Below are positions 17,534-26,208 of a DNA stretch of 64,000 nucleotides, piece after piece. The DNA is from Dinghuibacter silviterrae. Its GTDB lineage: Bacteria > Bacteroidota > Bacteroidia > Chitinophagales > Chitinophagaceae. The stretch covers positions 2,480,001-2,544,000 of the forward strand of contig NZ_SODV01000001.1 in assembly GCF_004366355.1 (NCBI RefSeq), read 5' to 3'. The position numbers were made by a program, and so were the translations under genes. Below the pieces are notes generated by a model. That model did no database searches and had not been told where the DNA came from. It saw only the letters and a list, made by a program, of their open reading frames with translations. Numbering within the stretch: the stretch's first letter is position 1; each line of letters opens with the position of its first letter.

Positions 17534-18622
17534 ATGCGTGTACAATGGCTTATCGTGTGCGTACTGCTGGCGTCGGCAGTGAAGGCTCAAAAACCGCTCC
17601 CCATCATCGGCTATTATGCGGGCCGGAATACGATGGTGGACAGCTTCCCGATCGAAAAACTTTCCCACATCATCTTTTCGTTTGTCCACCTCCGCGGGGA
17701 TTCCCTGGCGGTCATGAATGCCAACGACACGTTGCGTATCCGGCACCTGGTCGCGCTGAAGGGGCGCAATCCTTCGATGAAGGTCATCCTTAGTCTCGGT
17801 GGCTGGGGCGGTTGCCGGACGTGTTCGGATGTGTTTAGTACCCGGCGCGGGCGGAAGGTTTTCGTGCACACGACTAAAAAGATTCTAAAGGACTTCCACG
17901 CCGACGGCATCGACCTGGACTGGGAATATCCCGCCCTGGCTAACGTGCCCGGCTATCCCTATAAAGACGCCGACAGGGATCACTTTACGGAAGTGGTGCG
18001 CCGGCTTCGAAAAAGCCTCGGCAGTGGATACGAGATCAGCTTCGCCGCCGGCGGTTTTACGGACTATATCCTCCACAGCATCGACTGGAAGCACGTCATG
18101 CCTTATGTCGACCGCGTCCACCTGATGACCTACGACCTTGTCAACGGCTATTCCACCGAGACCGGTCACCATACCCCGTTGTATTCCGGCCCTGGTCACC
18201 CCGAATCCACGGATCACGCGGTCCGGTTGCTGGACTCTTTGGGGGTGCCCCTGTCAAAGGTGGCCATCGGGCTGGCTTTTTACGGACGCATCTGGGAGCG
18301 TGTGGACAGCGCCTCGCCGGCCGCCACGGACGGGTTGTACCGGTCCGGGCACTTCCGTTCGGGGGTGGACTTCCGGAATTTCCCGCGGGTCCTGTCCGCG
18401 GACAGTGGCTTCGTCTACCATTGGGACAGCACCGCCCAGGCGCCCTTCGTGTATAACCCCGGGCGCGGCTGGTTTGCGACCTTTGACGATACCGCCTCGG
18501 TGCGGCTTAAAACGCGCTATGCGCTCGACCACCACCTGGGCGGCATCATGTTCTGGGAGCTCGCGGGGGATGCTTTTACCGAAGGATTGCTGGACGTTAT
18601 TTACAAAGAAGATCACTATTGA
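17534..18622 (+). CDS. Secreted glycoside hydrolase family 18 chitinase
   Basis: A 362-residue GH18 enzyme with a signal peptide (WLIVCVLLASAVKAQ). The catalytic DxxDxDxE motif is intact in DGIDLDWEYP (residues 124-133, acid/base Glu at about 131); other conserved blocks are VILSLGGWGG, VHLMTYDLVNGYS and GIMFWELAGDA. It should hydrolyse beta-1,4 N-acetylglucosamine polymers by substrate-assisted catalysis. Only the catalytic domain is present, with no carbohydrate-binding or secretion-sorting module. The aldo/keto reductase gene begins 1 nt after its stop, so they are likely co-transcribed. Confidence 0.93.
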   Translation: MRVQWLIVCVLLASAVKAQKPLPIIGYYAGRNTMVDSFPIEKLSHIIFSFVHLRGDSLAVMNANDTLRIRHLVALKGRNPSMKVILSLGGWGGCRTCSDVFSTRRGRKVFVHTTKKILKDFHADGIDLDWEYPALANVPGYPYKDADRDHFTEVVRRLRKSLGSGYEISFAAGGFTDYILHSIDWKHVMPYVDRVHLMTYDLVNGYSTETGHHTPLYSGPGHPESTDHAVRLLDSLGVPLSKVAIGLAFYGRIWERVDSASPAATDGLYRSGHFRSGVDFRNFPRVLSADSGFVYHWDSTAQAPFVYNPGRGWFATFDDTASVRLKTRYALDHHLGGIMFWELAGDAFTEGLLDVIYKEDHY

Positions 18623-18623
18623 T

Positions 18624-19619
18624 ATGCACTACCTACCCAACGCCACCCGTTACAAACACATGTCCTACCGGCGCTGCGGCCGCAGCGGTCTGCGTTTGCC
18701 CGCCTTGTCTCTCGGTCTTTGGCACAACTTCGGACACGTGGACGTCCTGGAGAACTGCCGGCGGATTCTTCATACCGCCTTTGACAACGGGGTGACCCAC
18801 ATCGACCTCGCCAATAACTATGGCCCGCCCCCGGGGTCCGCGGAAGAAAACTTCGGGCGGATCCTGAAAGAGGATTTCCAGGGTTACCGGGACGAACTGA
18901 TCATCTCCACCAAAGCGGGGTATACCATGTGGGATGGCCCTTATGGGGACTGGGGCTCGCGCAAATACCTGGTCGCCAGCCTCGACCAAAGCCTGACCCG
19001 GATGGGGCTGGACTATGTCGATATATTTTATCACCACCGGCCGGACCCCGAGACACCGTTGGAGGAAACGATGGGCGCCCTGGACCATATCGTTCGTCAG
19101 GGCAAGGCCCTGTACGTAGGGTTGTCCAATTATAAACCTACGGAAGCCGGCAAGGCGATCGCCCTTCTTCGTTCGATGGGCACCCCCTGTCTGATCCATC
19201 AGCCCAAGTATTCGATGATGGAACGCTGGGTAGAAGATGGCCTGCTGGATCTGTTGGGCAAAGAAGGGGTCGGTTGTATCCCTTTTAGCCCGCTGGCCCA
19301 GGGATTGTTGACCGACAAATACCTGACGGGGATCCCGTCCGATTCCCGGGTGGCCAAACCCCACGGATTCCTTAAAGAGAGCCAACTGACCGATCAAAAA
19401 CTGGCCGCCGTCCGTGCCCTCAACACCCTTGCGGTGTCCCGCGGACAGACCCTGGCGCAGATGGCGTTGTCGTGGATCCTCAAAGACACGCGCGTGACGT
19501 CGGTGCTGGTGGGCGCCAGCAAACCCGAACAGTTGCTCGATTCCCTGAAGTGCCTGGACAACGTCACTTTTAGCACGGAAGAGCTGGCGACGATCGATGA
19601 GATCCTCAATCGAGCGTAA
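18624..19619 (+). CDS. Aldo/keto reductase, L-glyceraldehyde 3-phosphate reductase (YghZ)-like
   Basis: A 331-residue aldo/keto reductase of the YghZ/Kv-beta-like group. Signatures include YRRCGRSGLRLPALSLGLWHNFG, THIDLANNYGPPPGSAEENFGRIL (catalytic Asp/Tyr), ISTKAGYTMWDGPYGDWGSR (catalytic Lys and the insert typical of L-glyceraldehyde-3-phosphate reductases), YVDIFYHHRPDPETPLEETM and VLVGASKPEQLLDSL. The E. coli relative reduces L-glyceraldehyde 3-phosphate and methylglyoxal; that substrate is inferred. Starts 1 nt after the chitinase stop; an upstream in-frame extension exists but runs antisense-like through the chitinase frame. Its last 14 nt overlap the convergent NUDIX gene. Confidence 0.9.
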   Translation: MHYLPNATRYKHMSYRRCGRSGLRLPALSLGLWHNFGHVDVLENCRRILHTAFDNGVTHIDLANNYGPPPGSAEENFGRILKEDFQGYRDELIISTKAGYTMWDGPYGDWGSRKYLVASLDQSLTRMGLDYVDIFYHHRPDPETPLEETMGALDHIVRQGKALYVGLSNYKPTEAGKAIALLRSMGTPCLIHQPKYSMMERWVEDGLLDLLGKEGVGCIPFSPLAQGLLTDKYLTGIPSDSRVAKPHGFLKESQLTDQKLAAVRALNTLAVSRGQTLAQMALSWILKDTRVTSVLVGASKPEQLLDSLKCLDNVTFSTEELATIDEILNRA

Positions 19620-20220
19620 CCGCCAACTCAGGATGGCGCTTGTGCGCGTACATCAAGTTTATTTGGTCCGGTGTTACCCTTTCCAGCGAGAGCGGCGGAA
19701 GGTGGTGTTCGTCAAAAAAGCCGCAGTCGAGGATGTCGTGCGAGGGCGTCAACGTACCGGAGGTGTTGACACACTCGATAAAAAGTTTGTAGGTATACTC
19801 CAGCGCGGGCGGGTGCGCGTGGACCCGTTTGTCGAGCACCGCCAGCAAGCGGGTAGGGGTGACCGTGAGGCCGGTTTCTTCTTTGATTTCCTTGGCCACG
19901 ACCTCTTTGGGTGTATAGCCCACGTCCGCCCATCCACCCGGGAGCGACCATAGACCGTCGGCCGATTCTTTGACCAGGAGAATTTTTTCTCCTTCGAAGA
20001 CGACCCCGCGGACGTCGACTTTTGGCGTAACGTATTCCTTTTTATCCCCGTAATGCGCGGCCAACTTCTCTAGTGGATGTCCGGTGGCTTCGTGCATGAG
20101 CTGAAGGGCGATCTCCCTGAGCTCCTCGTAGCGTTCGAGGTCGTAGGGGTTGGGCGAATACGTGAGCCCGATCTGGGCGAGGGCTTGGATGCGTTTGGCG
20201 TGATCTAGGAGCGATGGCAT
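19606..20220 (-). CDS. NUDIX hydrolase with N-terminal NUDIX_N domain
   Basis: A 204-residue pyrophosphohydrolase, probably acting on ADP-ribose-like or other nucleoside diphosphate compounds. Residues 1-65 form the helical NUDIX_N domain (LLDHAKRIQALAQIGLTYSPNPYDLERYEELR), and the NUDIX domain follows with VRGVVFEGEKILLVKES and the box GGWADVGYTPKEVVAKEIKEE. Within the box the metal-binding REUxEE core reads KEIKEE, with Lys in place of the usual Arg, while the first Glu of GX5E is replaced by Tyr, as can occur in this subfamily. Start chosen at MPSLLDHAKR, which lies 3 nt after an exact TATATTTG box; an upstream ATG would add an unlikely Arg/Pro-rich leader. Confidence 0.87.
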   Translation of the reverse strand: MPSLLDHAKRIQALAQIGLTYSPNPYDLERYEELREIALQLMHEATGHPLEKLAAHYGDKKEYVTPKVDVRGVVFEGEKILLVKESADGLWSLPGGWADVGYTPKEVVAKEIKEETGLTVTPTRLLAVLDKRVHAHPPALEYTYKLFIECVNTSGTLTPSHDILDCGFFDEHHLPPLSLERVTPDQINLMYAHKRHPELAVTLD

Positions 20221-20223
20221 GCG

Positions 20224-20231
20224 CAAATATA
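20224..20231 (-). promoter_or_regulatory. -7 box (TATATTTG) 3 nt before the NUDIX gene start
   Basis: Exact TAnnTTTG match on the minus strand ending 3 nt before ATG 20220; decides that start and predicts a leaderless mRNA. Confidence 0.55.
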
Positions 20232-20280
20232 AGGGACTCCAAAAGACAGGAGGCCGCCTAGAGGAGGCAGCCTCGTACAT

Positions 20281-20539
20281 CAGAGATTAAAAAATAGAAA
20301 AAAACCGACTTAAATATCGTTAGGCGGGCCTTCGCGGATGGGGACAATACAACACAATATGGTGTGGCGCGGGGCCATCCAGTCAGTCGTCTGTCCGAAA
20401 GTATATAGTAGCGGGAGGAAATGTATACCCAGCCGGGATGGCACAGGGGTAGCATTTTCTCATGTCTAAAAAAAACGTCCGCGATGAAATTACACAAAGC
20501 CTTGTTAAAAAACAAAATTATCTAGAGAGAAAAAGCCCG
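20281..20539. other. Intergenic stretch downstream of the SusD gene
   Basis: No credible gene. It holds one copy of a direct repeat (20484-20525) and AT-rich sequence. Near 20250-20275, just upstream of the NUDIX gene, a GAGGC.GCC/GGC.GCCTC hairpin can form, with one G-T pair. Short open frames here show no recognisable protein. Confidence 0.5.
20484..20525. repeat. Direct repeat, copy A
   Basis: About 42 bp beginning ATGAAATTAC and ending ATCTAG, closely matching 25420-25460 in the same orientation; the matching blocks are ATGAAATTAC.CAAA and AAAAAACAAAAT.ATCTAG. It lies 15 nt after the stop of the SusD gene, reading the minus strand. Confidence 0.65.
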
Positions 20540-22156
20540 TTAGTTGCGGATAGGCACGGACGTAGACGCAGGTGTGTTAAAGTCAAGCTCTTCCGCGGGT
20601 ACGTCCCAGTAATCCAGGTATTGATAGTCCATGGTACAGGGAAGGGCCTGGAAAGAGGTGGTGCCAAGGTAGGTCCCGGGGACCACAACCATGGCATTTT
20701 TCCGTCCGCCTCCGTTGGCCACGGGTTCGTTGATGCTCCAACGCCTCATGTCATAAAAAGCCACGCCGCGCATAAAAAGACCTACCCGGCGTTCGCTGTG
20801 CAATTGGGCGATGGCGGTGTCGAGGGGCATACCGGTGTGGGCGGTGGCGGGGAGTCCTGCCCCTTCGGCGGTCCGAACTGCGTCGAGGTAGGTCAGGCCG
20901 CCATCGATGTCCCCGGTGTAGATCTTTGCTTCGGCAAGCATGAGCTCGTTTTCTTCGGGGGTACAGGAAATGGGGACTTCTCCCAGGTTATTGGTCGTGG
21001 CAAAACTGCCGCCGTTTTCGATGGTCACGGCATAAAACCGGGTACCGAACTGCATGCCACGGTTGCGGACGTTGACCTGTACGTCGGCGGGGGCGAACTG
21101 GGCGAAGTTTTTTGTAAACCGTTGGTCGCCCGTACGGAAATCCTGGATCAGGCGTTCGCTGACAAAAGTAAAGCCCGCGTTGTCCCCGATCAGGTCGTAG
21201 GGATGATAGAACCCGCCCGAAAGATCGTTGGTCCCGTCCTGGCGCTGGCCGTATTCGAAGGCATAGTCTCCTGTCTGTAATCCCTGCTGGGCCAGGGTCA
21301 GGACGGCGGTCCAGTCGGTGGACGTCATGGCTTTGACCTTGTGGTTGACGAGGTAGTTGCGGGCTTCCATGGAATACACATGACGGGCCCACATCTGGGG
21401 ATCGATGATGTTGGTGTTGCTGCAGAAGTCGGGGATGACCGCTTCCATCACCGTTTGGTAGTCGGGTGTATTGGAGAGGGTACCGAGGACGGCCAGACAG
21501 GAGGTGAAGTTTTTATTGGCTTCGTCAAGGATCGCGGTGTTGGAAACGTAGTTGCCGTTGGTCGTCCCGTCGGTGGCATCGCTGATGACCCCGGCCAGGT
21601 ACATCGAGCCGATCCTGGAATAGAAATAACCCTTCCACCAATAGGCCCAGGCCCGGAGCGCGCCTTTTTTGGTGGCGGTGTCCCCGCTCATCTTCAGCGC
21701 CGTATTGTCGAGGGCCTGGAGCAGGAGGTTGCACTGGCCGATCTCATAATAGGCCAGCTCCCATTCGTACATAAAGACGTTGAGCTCGCCCGCCTGGCGG
21801 GTATTGGTGCTTTGCAACTGGACCTTTTGGGTGGGGCCGATCGGGTTTTGTACCACCGTCCCGCTGGGGAGGGTAATGGTATAACATTGTTCCGCCCAGC
21901 GCCAGCCCCAGTTGCCCCAGGGGGACCAGATCTCATCCCCGACAATGCTGTGCATGGTCATCATAATGACCCAGATGTTGCCGTCGCTGGTGTTGGATTT
22001 TTCGTAAATGCCCAGGCCAAAGTCGAGGATACCGGCTTCGCTGGTCAGCGAACTGGGGGTGGGATTGTTGGGGTTGTTGAGCTGGAGGATCTTTTTCTGA
22101 CAGCCGGCGGCGGCCAGCGCCCCGAATAGAAGAATATATAAAGAGAATCGTTTCAT
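20540..22156 (-). CDS. SusD/RagB-like outer-membrane lipoprotein
   Basis: A 538-residue surface lipoprotein that acts as the lid of a SusCD nutrient uptake complex. The signal sequence ends in a lipobox (LFGALAAAGC, Cys at about 20). SusD-type helical (TPR) features are seen, including YEWELAYYEIGQCNLLLQAL, and the C-terminal block LMLAEAKIYTGDIDGGLTYLDAVRTAEGAGLP with SERRVGLFMRGVAFYDMRRW. The start was set at ATG 22156 (MKRFSLYILLFG); an in-frame GTG two codons earlier would add only MI. It follows the SusC gene by 11 nt in one operon. The imported compound is unknown. Confidence 0.9.
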   Translation of the reverse strand: MKRFSLYILLFGALAAAGCQKKILQLNNPNNPTPSSLTSEAGILDFGLGIYEKSNTSDGNIWVIMMTMHSIVGDEIWSPWGNWGWRWAEQCYTITLPSGTVVQNPIGPTQKVQLQSTNTRQAGELNVFMYEWELAYYEIGQCNLLLQALDNTALKMSGDTATKKGALRAWAYWWKGYFYSRIGSMYLAGVISDATDGTTNGNYVSNTAILDEANKNFTSCLAVLGTLSNTPDYQTVMEAVIPDFCSNTNIIDPQMWARHVYSMEARNYLVNHKVKAMTSTDWTAVLTLAQQGLQTGDYAFEYGQRQDGTNDLSGGFYHPYDLIGDNAGFTFVSERLIQDFRTGDQRFTKNFAQFAPADVQVNVRNRGMQFGTRFYAVTIENGGSFATTNNLGEVPISCTPEENELMLAEAKIYTGDIDGGLTYLDAVRTAEGAGLPATAHTGMPLDTAIAQLHSERRVGLFMRGVAFYDMRRWSINEPVANGGGRKNAMVVVPGTYLGTTSFQALPCTMDYQYLDYWDVPAEELDFNTPASTSVPIRN

Positions 22157-22167
22157 GATCACTGGTT

Positions 22168-25100
22168 TTAGAAACCGGCCGTGAGACCGAATTGATAAGA
22201 CTTCATGTTGGGAATGCCAAAGTCATCCACGCCTAAGTTGAAATTGTTGTTGCTGTCCGAGCCGGTGTTTTCCGGGTCGAGTCCGTGGTACTTGGTAAAC
22301 GTGAGCAGGTTTCGGCCGCCTACCGTCAGCGCCAGGCTGCGGACAAAACGGGTATGGCCCAGCCAGGAGGGGTCGAGGGTGTACGTCAGCGAGACGTCCC
22401 GCAAACGGATAAAAGACCCGTCTTCGATAAACCAGGAGATGGGGCTGGTGCTGTTGTAATAACTGTTATAGTAGGCGACAAAGGCACCCGTCTTACCCGC
22501 GATCGTCACGGGCTGGTCGAAGTCTTTGGACAACCGGTCGCGGTACAACCATTGGCGCGTGATGTTGTAGATGCTGTTCCCATGGACCATGTCGAATTGC
22601 ACGGAGAGCGCAAGCCGTTTCAGGACGGTAAACCGGTTGATGAGCGACGCCGTGTATTTGGGCAGCGCGTGCCCCATCACTTTGAGGTCGGCCGCGTTGG
22701 TGACCATTCCCTGGTAAGTGGTGGTGTTGACGACGTTTCCATTCACAAGGGTGTAATTGGCTGCCTGGGAAGGGCTGATGTACGGCGTCTTGCCGTCGGC
22801 TTCGAGCTGGCCGATGCTGTGCAGGGGCTCCTGTCCGTAAAAGGTGCCGAGCTGTTGGCCCTGGCGGCTGATAAACTCACCGGTGATGACGTCCTTGCCG
22901 TTGGAGACCTTGTCAAGGGTGGTCGCGGCTTTGCCAAAGCGCACCCCAAGGGTCCAGCTGAAGTTGCGCATATTGGCTACGAAGGCGTCCAGGGAAAGGT
23001 CGACGCCCTTGGAAGAGAGGTCCACGAGGTTGTCGTCGGTGCCGCCATACCCGGAAGAAGGCGCGACCTGGGCAATCTGGATGACGTCTTTGCTTTTGTG
23101 CTGCCAGTAGGACCCCGACAGCGTCAGGCTGCTCAGCCAGGGGCCTTTGGCGGGGGCGAGCGTGAGGTCGGTTCCGATTTCCAGCTCATACGTGCGCTGC
23201 ACCTTCAGCTCTGGGTTGGACGCGGTGGTGGGCAGGGTCAGCGAGACGCCGCCTCCCAGTGTGGCGGTGTTGAGGGTCACCTGGCGGTCGTATGCCCCGG
23301 TGGGGGGTGTACCGGCAGACCCATAGGCCGCCCGCAGCTTCCAGTCGGTGACTTCCGTGCTGTGCATCAGTTCGGATGGACGGAAGTAGACGGTTCCCCG
23401 GGGAAAAGTAAAAGGGGTATGGGCATCCCCGAACTCCGATGAATAGTCCGAACGGAAACCCCCGGAGACCCCAAAGAGGTTTGCATAGTCCAGGGTTTCG
23501 TTGAGCAGGAGTCCGTAGGACGTCCGGGCCTCCGCATAGTCCCCGGAGGTCTTGTTGGTGGCGAGGTTGATGTTGGCGGGTTGGAAGGGGGGAAGGCTGG
23601 TGCCTTCGGCGTAGTAGTACCGTTCGTTGGTCGACCAGTAGTCGTAGGCAAACTGGGTGGTGGACTTGAGCGGGATGTGCAGTTTCAGGTCCTTGTCGAA
23701 GTCCACCCTTAGAAACGCGGTCGCCAGGGAGTTGACCTTTGTATACAGGGTGTATTGGTCGGTGACCGAACCTTCCCGGCTGGGTCCCCAGAAAAGATCG
23801 GACTGGAGCGTGCCGTCCTGGTTGAGGTAATAGTCGTAGGCGTCGGTGATGTTGAAGTCCACGCCGATCTTGTAGTCCAGCTCCAGAAAACGACGGAACT
23901 TATAGTTCAGGCCGACGTCCTGGAGGACGCGGTACGACTTGTTGTAGTGCTGGTGCCACTGGCGTTCGGACAGGGAGTTGAGCTGGTTCTCGTTTTTGGG
24001 TTTGAGCACCAGGTTCCCGATTGAGTCCCTCCACGTGAAGTCGATCCAGGGATAGGTATTGATCAGGCCGAAGCGGTTGCCGTTGAGGAGGTCGTCGTAT
24101 CCGAAGATGCCCTGGGTATTGGTCCGGAACGTCAGCCCTTTGGCGAGCTGTAACCCGAGGTTGAGGGTCATGTTGGTCCGGTTGTATTTGTTGCCGAAGA
24201 TGCTTTGCTGGTCGAGCCTCGATGCCGTAAAGCTATAGTCGGTCTTGTCGCCCCCGCCCAGGATATTGACAGCGTTTGTATAGGTGCTGGCCTGTTGGTA
24301 GGCCTGTTTCAGGTGGTTGTACAACGGCAGGCCGACAAAGGGTTCGCTGTTGGTGACGGAAGGGTTGCTGTTGTAGTCTTCCTCCACGGGATCGGGCCAA
24401 TACCCCACCGCGTCGTGGGTGAGGCGGTTGCCCGTGGCGTCGAGGACATAGCCTTGCGCGTCGGTGACGTAGTGGTGGAAGCCCGCGTTGAGCGGCCGTT
24501 TGCCCGTCAGGACGTTGTCCAGGCTCAGCTTCGAGCTCACGGTCACGGCCATGCGACTGTTCCGGGCGCCGCGTTTGGTAAAGATCTGGATGGCGCCGTT
24601 GGCCCCCTCGGATCCGTACAACATCCCGGCCGCCGCGCCCTTGACCACTTCCACGTGGTCCACGATCGCGGGGTCTATGCCGTTGATGTCGCTGACCTTG
24701 ATCCCATCCACCAGGATGATGGGGCCGGGTCCGTTGTTGATGGTATTGATGCCGCGGAGAATGATGTTGACGCTGGAATTGGGGGAGCCCGTGGTTTGCT
24801 GGATCTGCGCCCCGGCAATCTGACCGATCAGGGCGGACCCTATATCGGACGTGGCGCTTTTGGCAAAGTCCTGGGCCGAAACGCTGGCCACGTCTATCGC
24901 CACCTTTTTCTTACTGGTGGCGACACCTACGCCTGTGACCACCACATCCGAAAGTGTATGTGTGTCGAGGTTGAGTTGAACGGTGACGCTGGGCCGGCCT
25001 CGTACGGGCTCCTCGATAGCGTCATACCCTACCGCGGTGATCACCAGGATGGCCCTTTCCGAAGAAACGGTGAGGGTGAAGACACCCCGTTCGTTGGCGG

Positions 25101-25260
25101 AAGTGCCGTGACGGGTGCCTTTTTCGCGGATGGTGGCGTTGGGAATGGGCTCCCCGGAGGGATCGGTCACCCGGCCCGTCAGCCGGGTCTGGGCGGTGGC
25201 GGAGCCATACAATAGCAGCCCCGCCAACAATGTCAGCATTGGTGTAAGCAAGTTTCTCAT
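22168..25260 (-). CDS. SusC/RagA TonB-linked outer-membrane transporter
   Basis: A 1030-residue TonB-dependent transporter, partner of the downstream SusD lipoprotein. After the signal peptide (LLTPMLTLLAGLLLYGSATAQ) comes a carboxypeptidase-D-like domain (LTGRVTDPSGEPIPNATIRE...GVFTLTV), then the TonB box region (LSDVVVTGVGVATSKKK), the plug with STNDV-type motif DVASVSAQDFAKSATSDIG and VDGIKVSDINGIDPAIVDHVEVVKGAAAG, and a beta-barrel ending in YQFGLTAGF with terminal Phe. No FecR/sigma-factor pair lies upstream, so regulation is not of the classical trans-envelope type. Substrate unknown. Confidence 0.93.
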   Translation of the reverse strand: MRNLLTPMLTLLAGLLLYGSATAQTRLTGRVTDPSGEPIPNATIREKGTRHGTSANERGVFTLTVSSERAILVITAVGYDAIEEPVRGRPSVTVQLNLDTHTLSDVVVTGVGVATSKKKVAIDVASVSAQDFAKSATSDIGSALIGQIAGAQIQQTTGSPNSSVNIILRGINTINNGPGPIILVDGIKVSDINGIDPAIVDHVEVVKGAAAGMLYGSEGANGAIQIFTKRGARNSRMAVTVSSKLSLDNVLTGKRPLNAGFHHYVTDAQGYVLDATGNRLTHDAVGYWPDPVEEDYNSNPSVTNSEPFVGLPLYNHLKQAYQQASTYTNAVNILGGGDKTDYSFTASRLDQQSIFGNKYNRTNMTLNLGLQLAKGLTFRTNTQGIFGYDDLLNGNRFGLINTYPWIDFTWRDSIGNLVLKPKNENQLNSLSERQWHQHYNKSYRVLQDVGLNYKFRRFLELDYKIGVDFNITDAYDYYLNQDGTLQSDLFWGPSREGSVTDQYTLYTKVNSLATAFLRVDFDKDLKLHIPLKSTTQFAYDYWSTNERYYYAEGTSLPPFQPANINLATNKTSGDYAEARTSYGLLLNETLDYANLFGVSGGFRSDYSSEFGDAHTPFTFPRGTVYFRPSELMHSTEVTDWKLRAAYGSAGTPPTGAYDRQVTLNTATLGGGVSLTLPTTASNPELKVQRTYELEIGTDLTLAPAKGPWLSSLTLSGSYWQHKSKDVIQIAQVAPSSGYGGTDDNLVDLSSKGVDLSLDAFVANMRNFSWTLGVRFGKAATTLDKVSNGKDVITGEFISRQGQQLGTFYGQEPLHSIGQLEADGKTPYISPSQAANYTLVNGNVVNTTTYQGMVTNAADLKVMGHALPKYTASLINRFTVLKRLALSVQFDMVHGNSIYNITRQWLYRDRLSKDFDQPVTIAGKTGAFVAYYNSYYNSTSPISWFIEDGSFIRLRDVSLTYTLDPSWLGHTRFVRSLALTVGGRNLLTFTKYHGLDPENTGSDSNNNFNLGVDDFGIPNMKSYQFGLTAGF

Positions 25261-25318
25261 GTCCTTTTTTTTAACGTTTGGAAAAAGATTTCCTTACCTC
25301 GCCCGGTAACCGGGGAAG

Positions 25319-25326
25319 CAAACATA
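25319..25326 (-). promoter_or_regulatory. Candidate -7 box (TATGTTTG) for the susC-like gene
   Basis: Exact TAnnTTTG match on the minus strand, 58 nt before the SusC start; implies a leader of about 50 nt, in which TTACC/GGTAA can pair. No good -33 element. Confidence 0.45.
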
Positions 25327-25419
25327 GCAAGCGATGTATAGGGGCGCGCCTGGGTACCAAAGGGTCAGAGCCTTTGTCTGTCGTGGCAATAAAGTGGGTG
25401 GAAATCTCTGAGTGTGAAA

Positions 25420-25460
25420 ATGAAATTACGCAAACGGTTACAAAAAACAAAATAATCTAG
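25420..25460. repeat. Direct repeat, copy B
   Basis: About 41 bp matching copy A (20484-20525). It begins 4 nt beyond the Crp/Fnr stop (minus strand) and about 160 nt upstream of the SusC start, so the two copies bracket the SusCD operon. Confidence 0.65.
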
Positions 25461-25464
25461 TGGA

Positions 25465-26133
25465 TTACTGGGGAATAAGTGCCTGAAGCTTTGTGTCGTC
25501 CAGAATCCTAATATACTTCCCTGACGTATCCAGGATACCCTGGCCCGTCCATTCCGTAAACAGCTTAAAGACCGTTTCGTAGCTGGTACCGGCATAGGAA
25601 GCGATGTCCTGGCGGGTAATAGGGATGCTGACGAAGCCTTCGGGTCCTTCCCCAAAGGTGCCCCGGATCGTCAGCAAGGCGTCGGCGATGCGTCCCCTGA
25701 CCTCTGTAAGGGCCAGGTGACGCATCCGCCTTTCCGCCTCCTGGAGCTCGCCTGCATAGAGCTGCATCATCTGGTACAGAAAGGATGGGTTGGCTTTAAA
25801 GGTGGCCTCCAACAGGGATTGGGGGATATGGCACACCTGGGTGGCTTCCAGGGGGGTGGCGGTGACGGGGTGTACACCCGCCGCCTGTCCCCGGTATCCC
25901 AGGACGTCCCCGGCCCGGGCAAAGCGGAGGATCAGCTCCTTATCCGCTCCCCATTGTTGATGCACCTTGACCGAACCGCTATAGACGAAAAAGATGCCTT
26001 CGACCGGCTCTCCCTCCGAAAAGACCGGTTGCCCTTTTTTGAACGACAGGGTTTGTTTGCGCAAGGCAATGACTTCCTTCCATTCCGGGATACAGTGGGT
26101 ACATAAAAAACAACTGGAGAGGTCGCAAAACAT
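25465..26133 (-). CDS. Crp/Fnr-family regulator with N-terminal cysteine cluster
   Basis: A 222-residue Crp/Fnr regulator. The cyclic-nucleotide-binding fold spans about residues 25-130 (LSFKKGQPVFSEGEPVEGIFFVYSGSVKVH), followed by a dimer helix and a winged helix-turn-helix (ITRQDIASYAGTSYETVFKLFTEW). The N-terminus has cysteines at 3, 8, 11 and 14 (spacing C-x4-C-x2-C-x2-C), reminiscent of FNR proteins that bind an oxygen-sensitive 4Fe-4S cluster; one further Cys is at about 101. Redox or oxygen sensing is therefore plausible but unproven. It diverges from the ClC gene, with the start codons 76 nt apart, so it may control both promoters. Confidence 0.9.
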   Translation of the reverse strand: MFCDLSSCFLCTHCIPEWKEVIALRKQTLSFKKGQPVFSEGEPVEGIFFVYSGSVKVHQQWGADKELILRFARAGDVLGYRGQAAGVHPVTATPLEATQVCHIPQSLLEATFKANPSFLYQMMQLYAGELQEAERRMRHLALTEVRGRIADALLTIRGTFGEGPEGFVSIPITRQDIASYAGTSYETVFKLFTEWTGQGILDTSGKYIRILDDTKLQALIPQ

Positions 26134-26196
26134 TGCCTAAGTAATATTTTATGGCAAAATTAATGCTGTTGTGTTATAAAATCAGGGTTTATGCAA

Positions 26197-26204
26197 TATT
26201 TTTG
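26197..26204 (+). promoter_or_regulatory. -7 box (TATTTTTG) 4 nt before the ClC gene start
   Basis: Exact TAnnTTTG match. It lies inside the first codons of a frame starting at ATG 26191 and ends 4 nt before ATG 26209, which argues for the latter start and a leaderless mRNA. Confidence 0.6.
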
Positions 26205-26208
26205 CGCC

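Noticed and set aside
18138-18623. N-terminal extension of the second aldo/keto reductase
   Set aside because: Runs out of frame through the chitinase and lacks family similarity; ATG 18624 gives the standard N-terminus.
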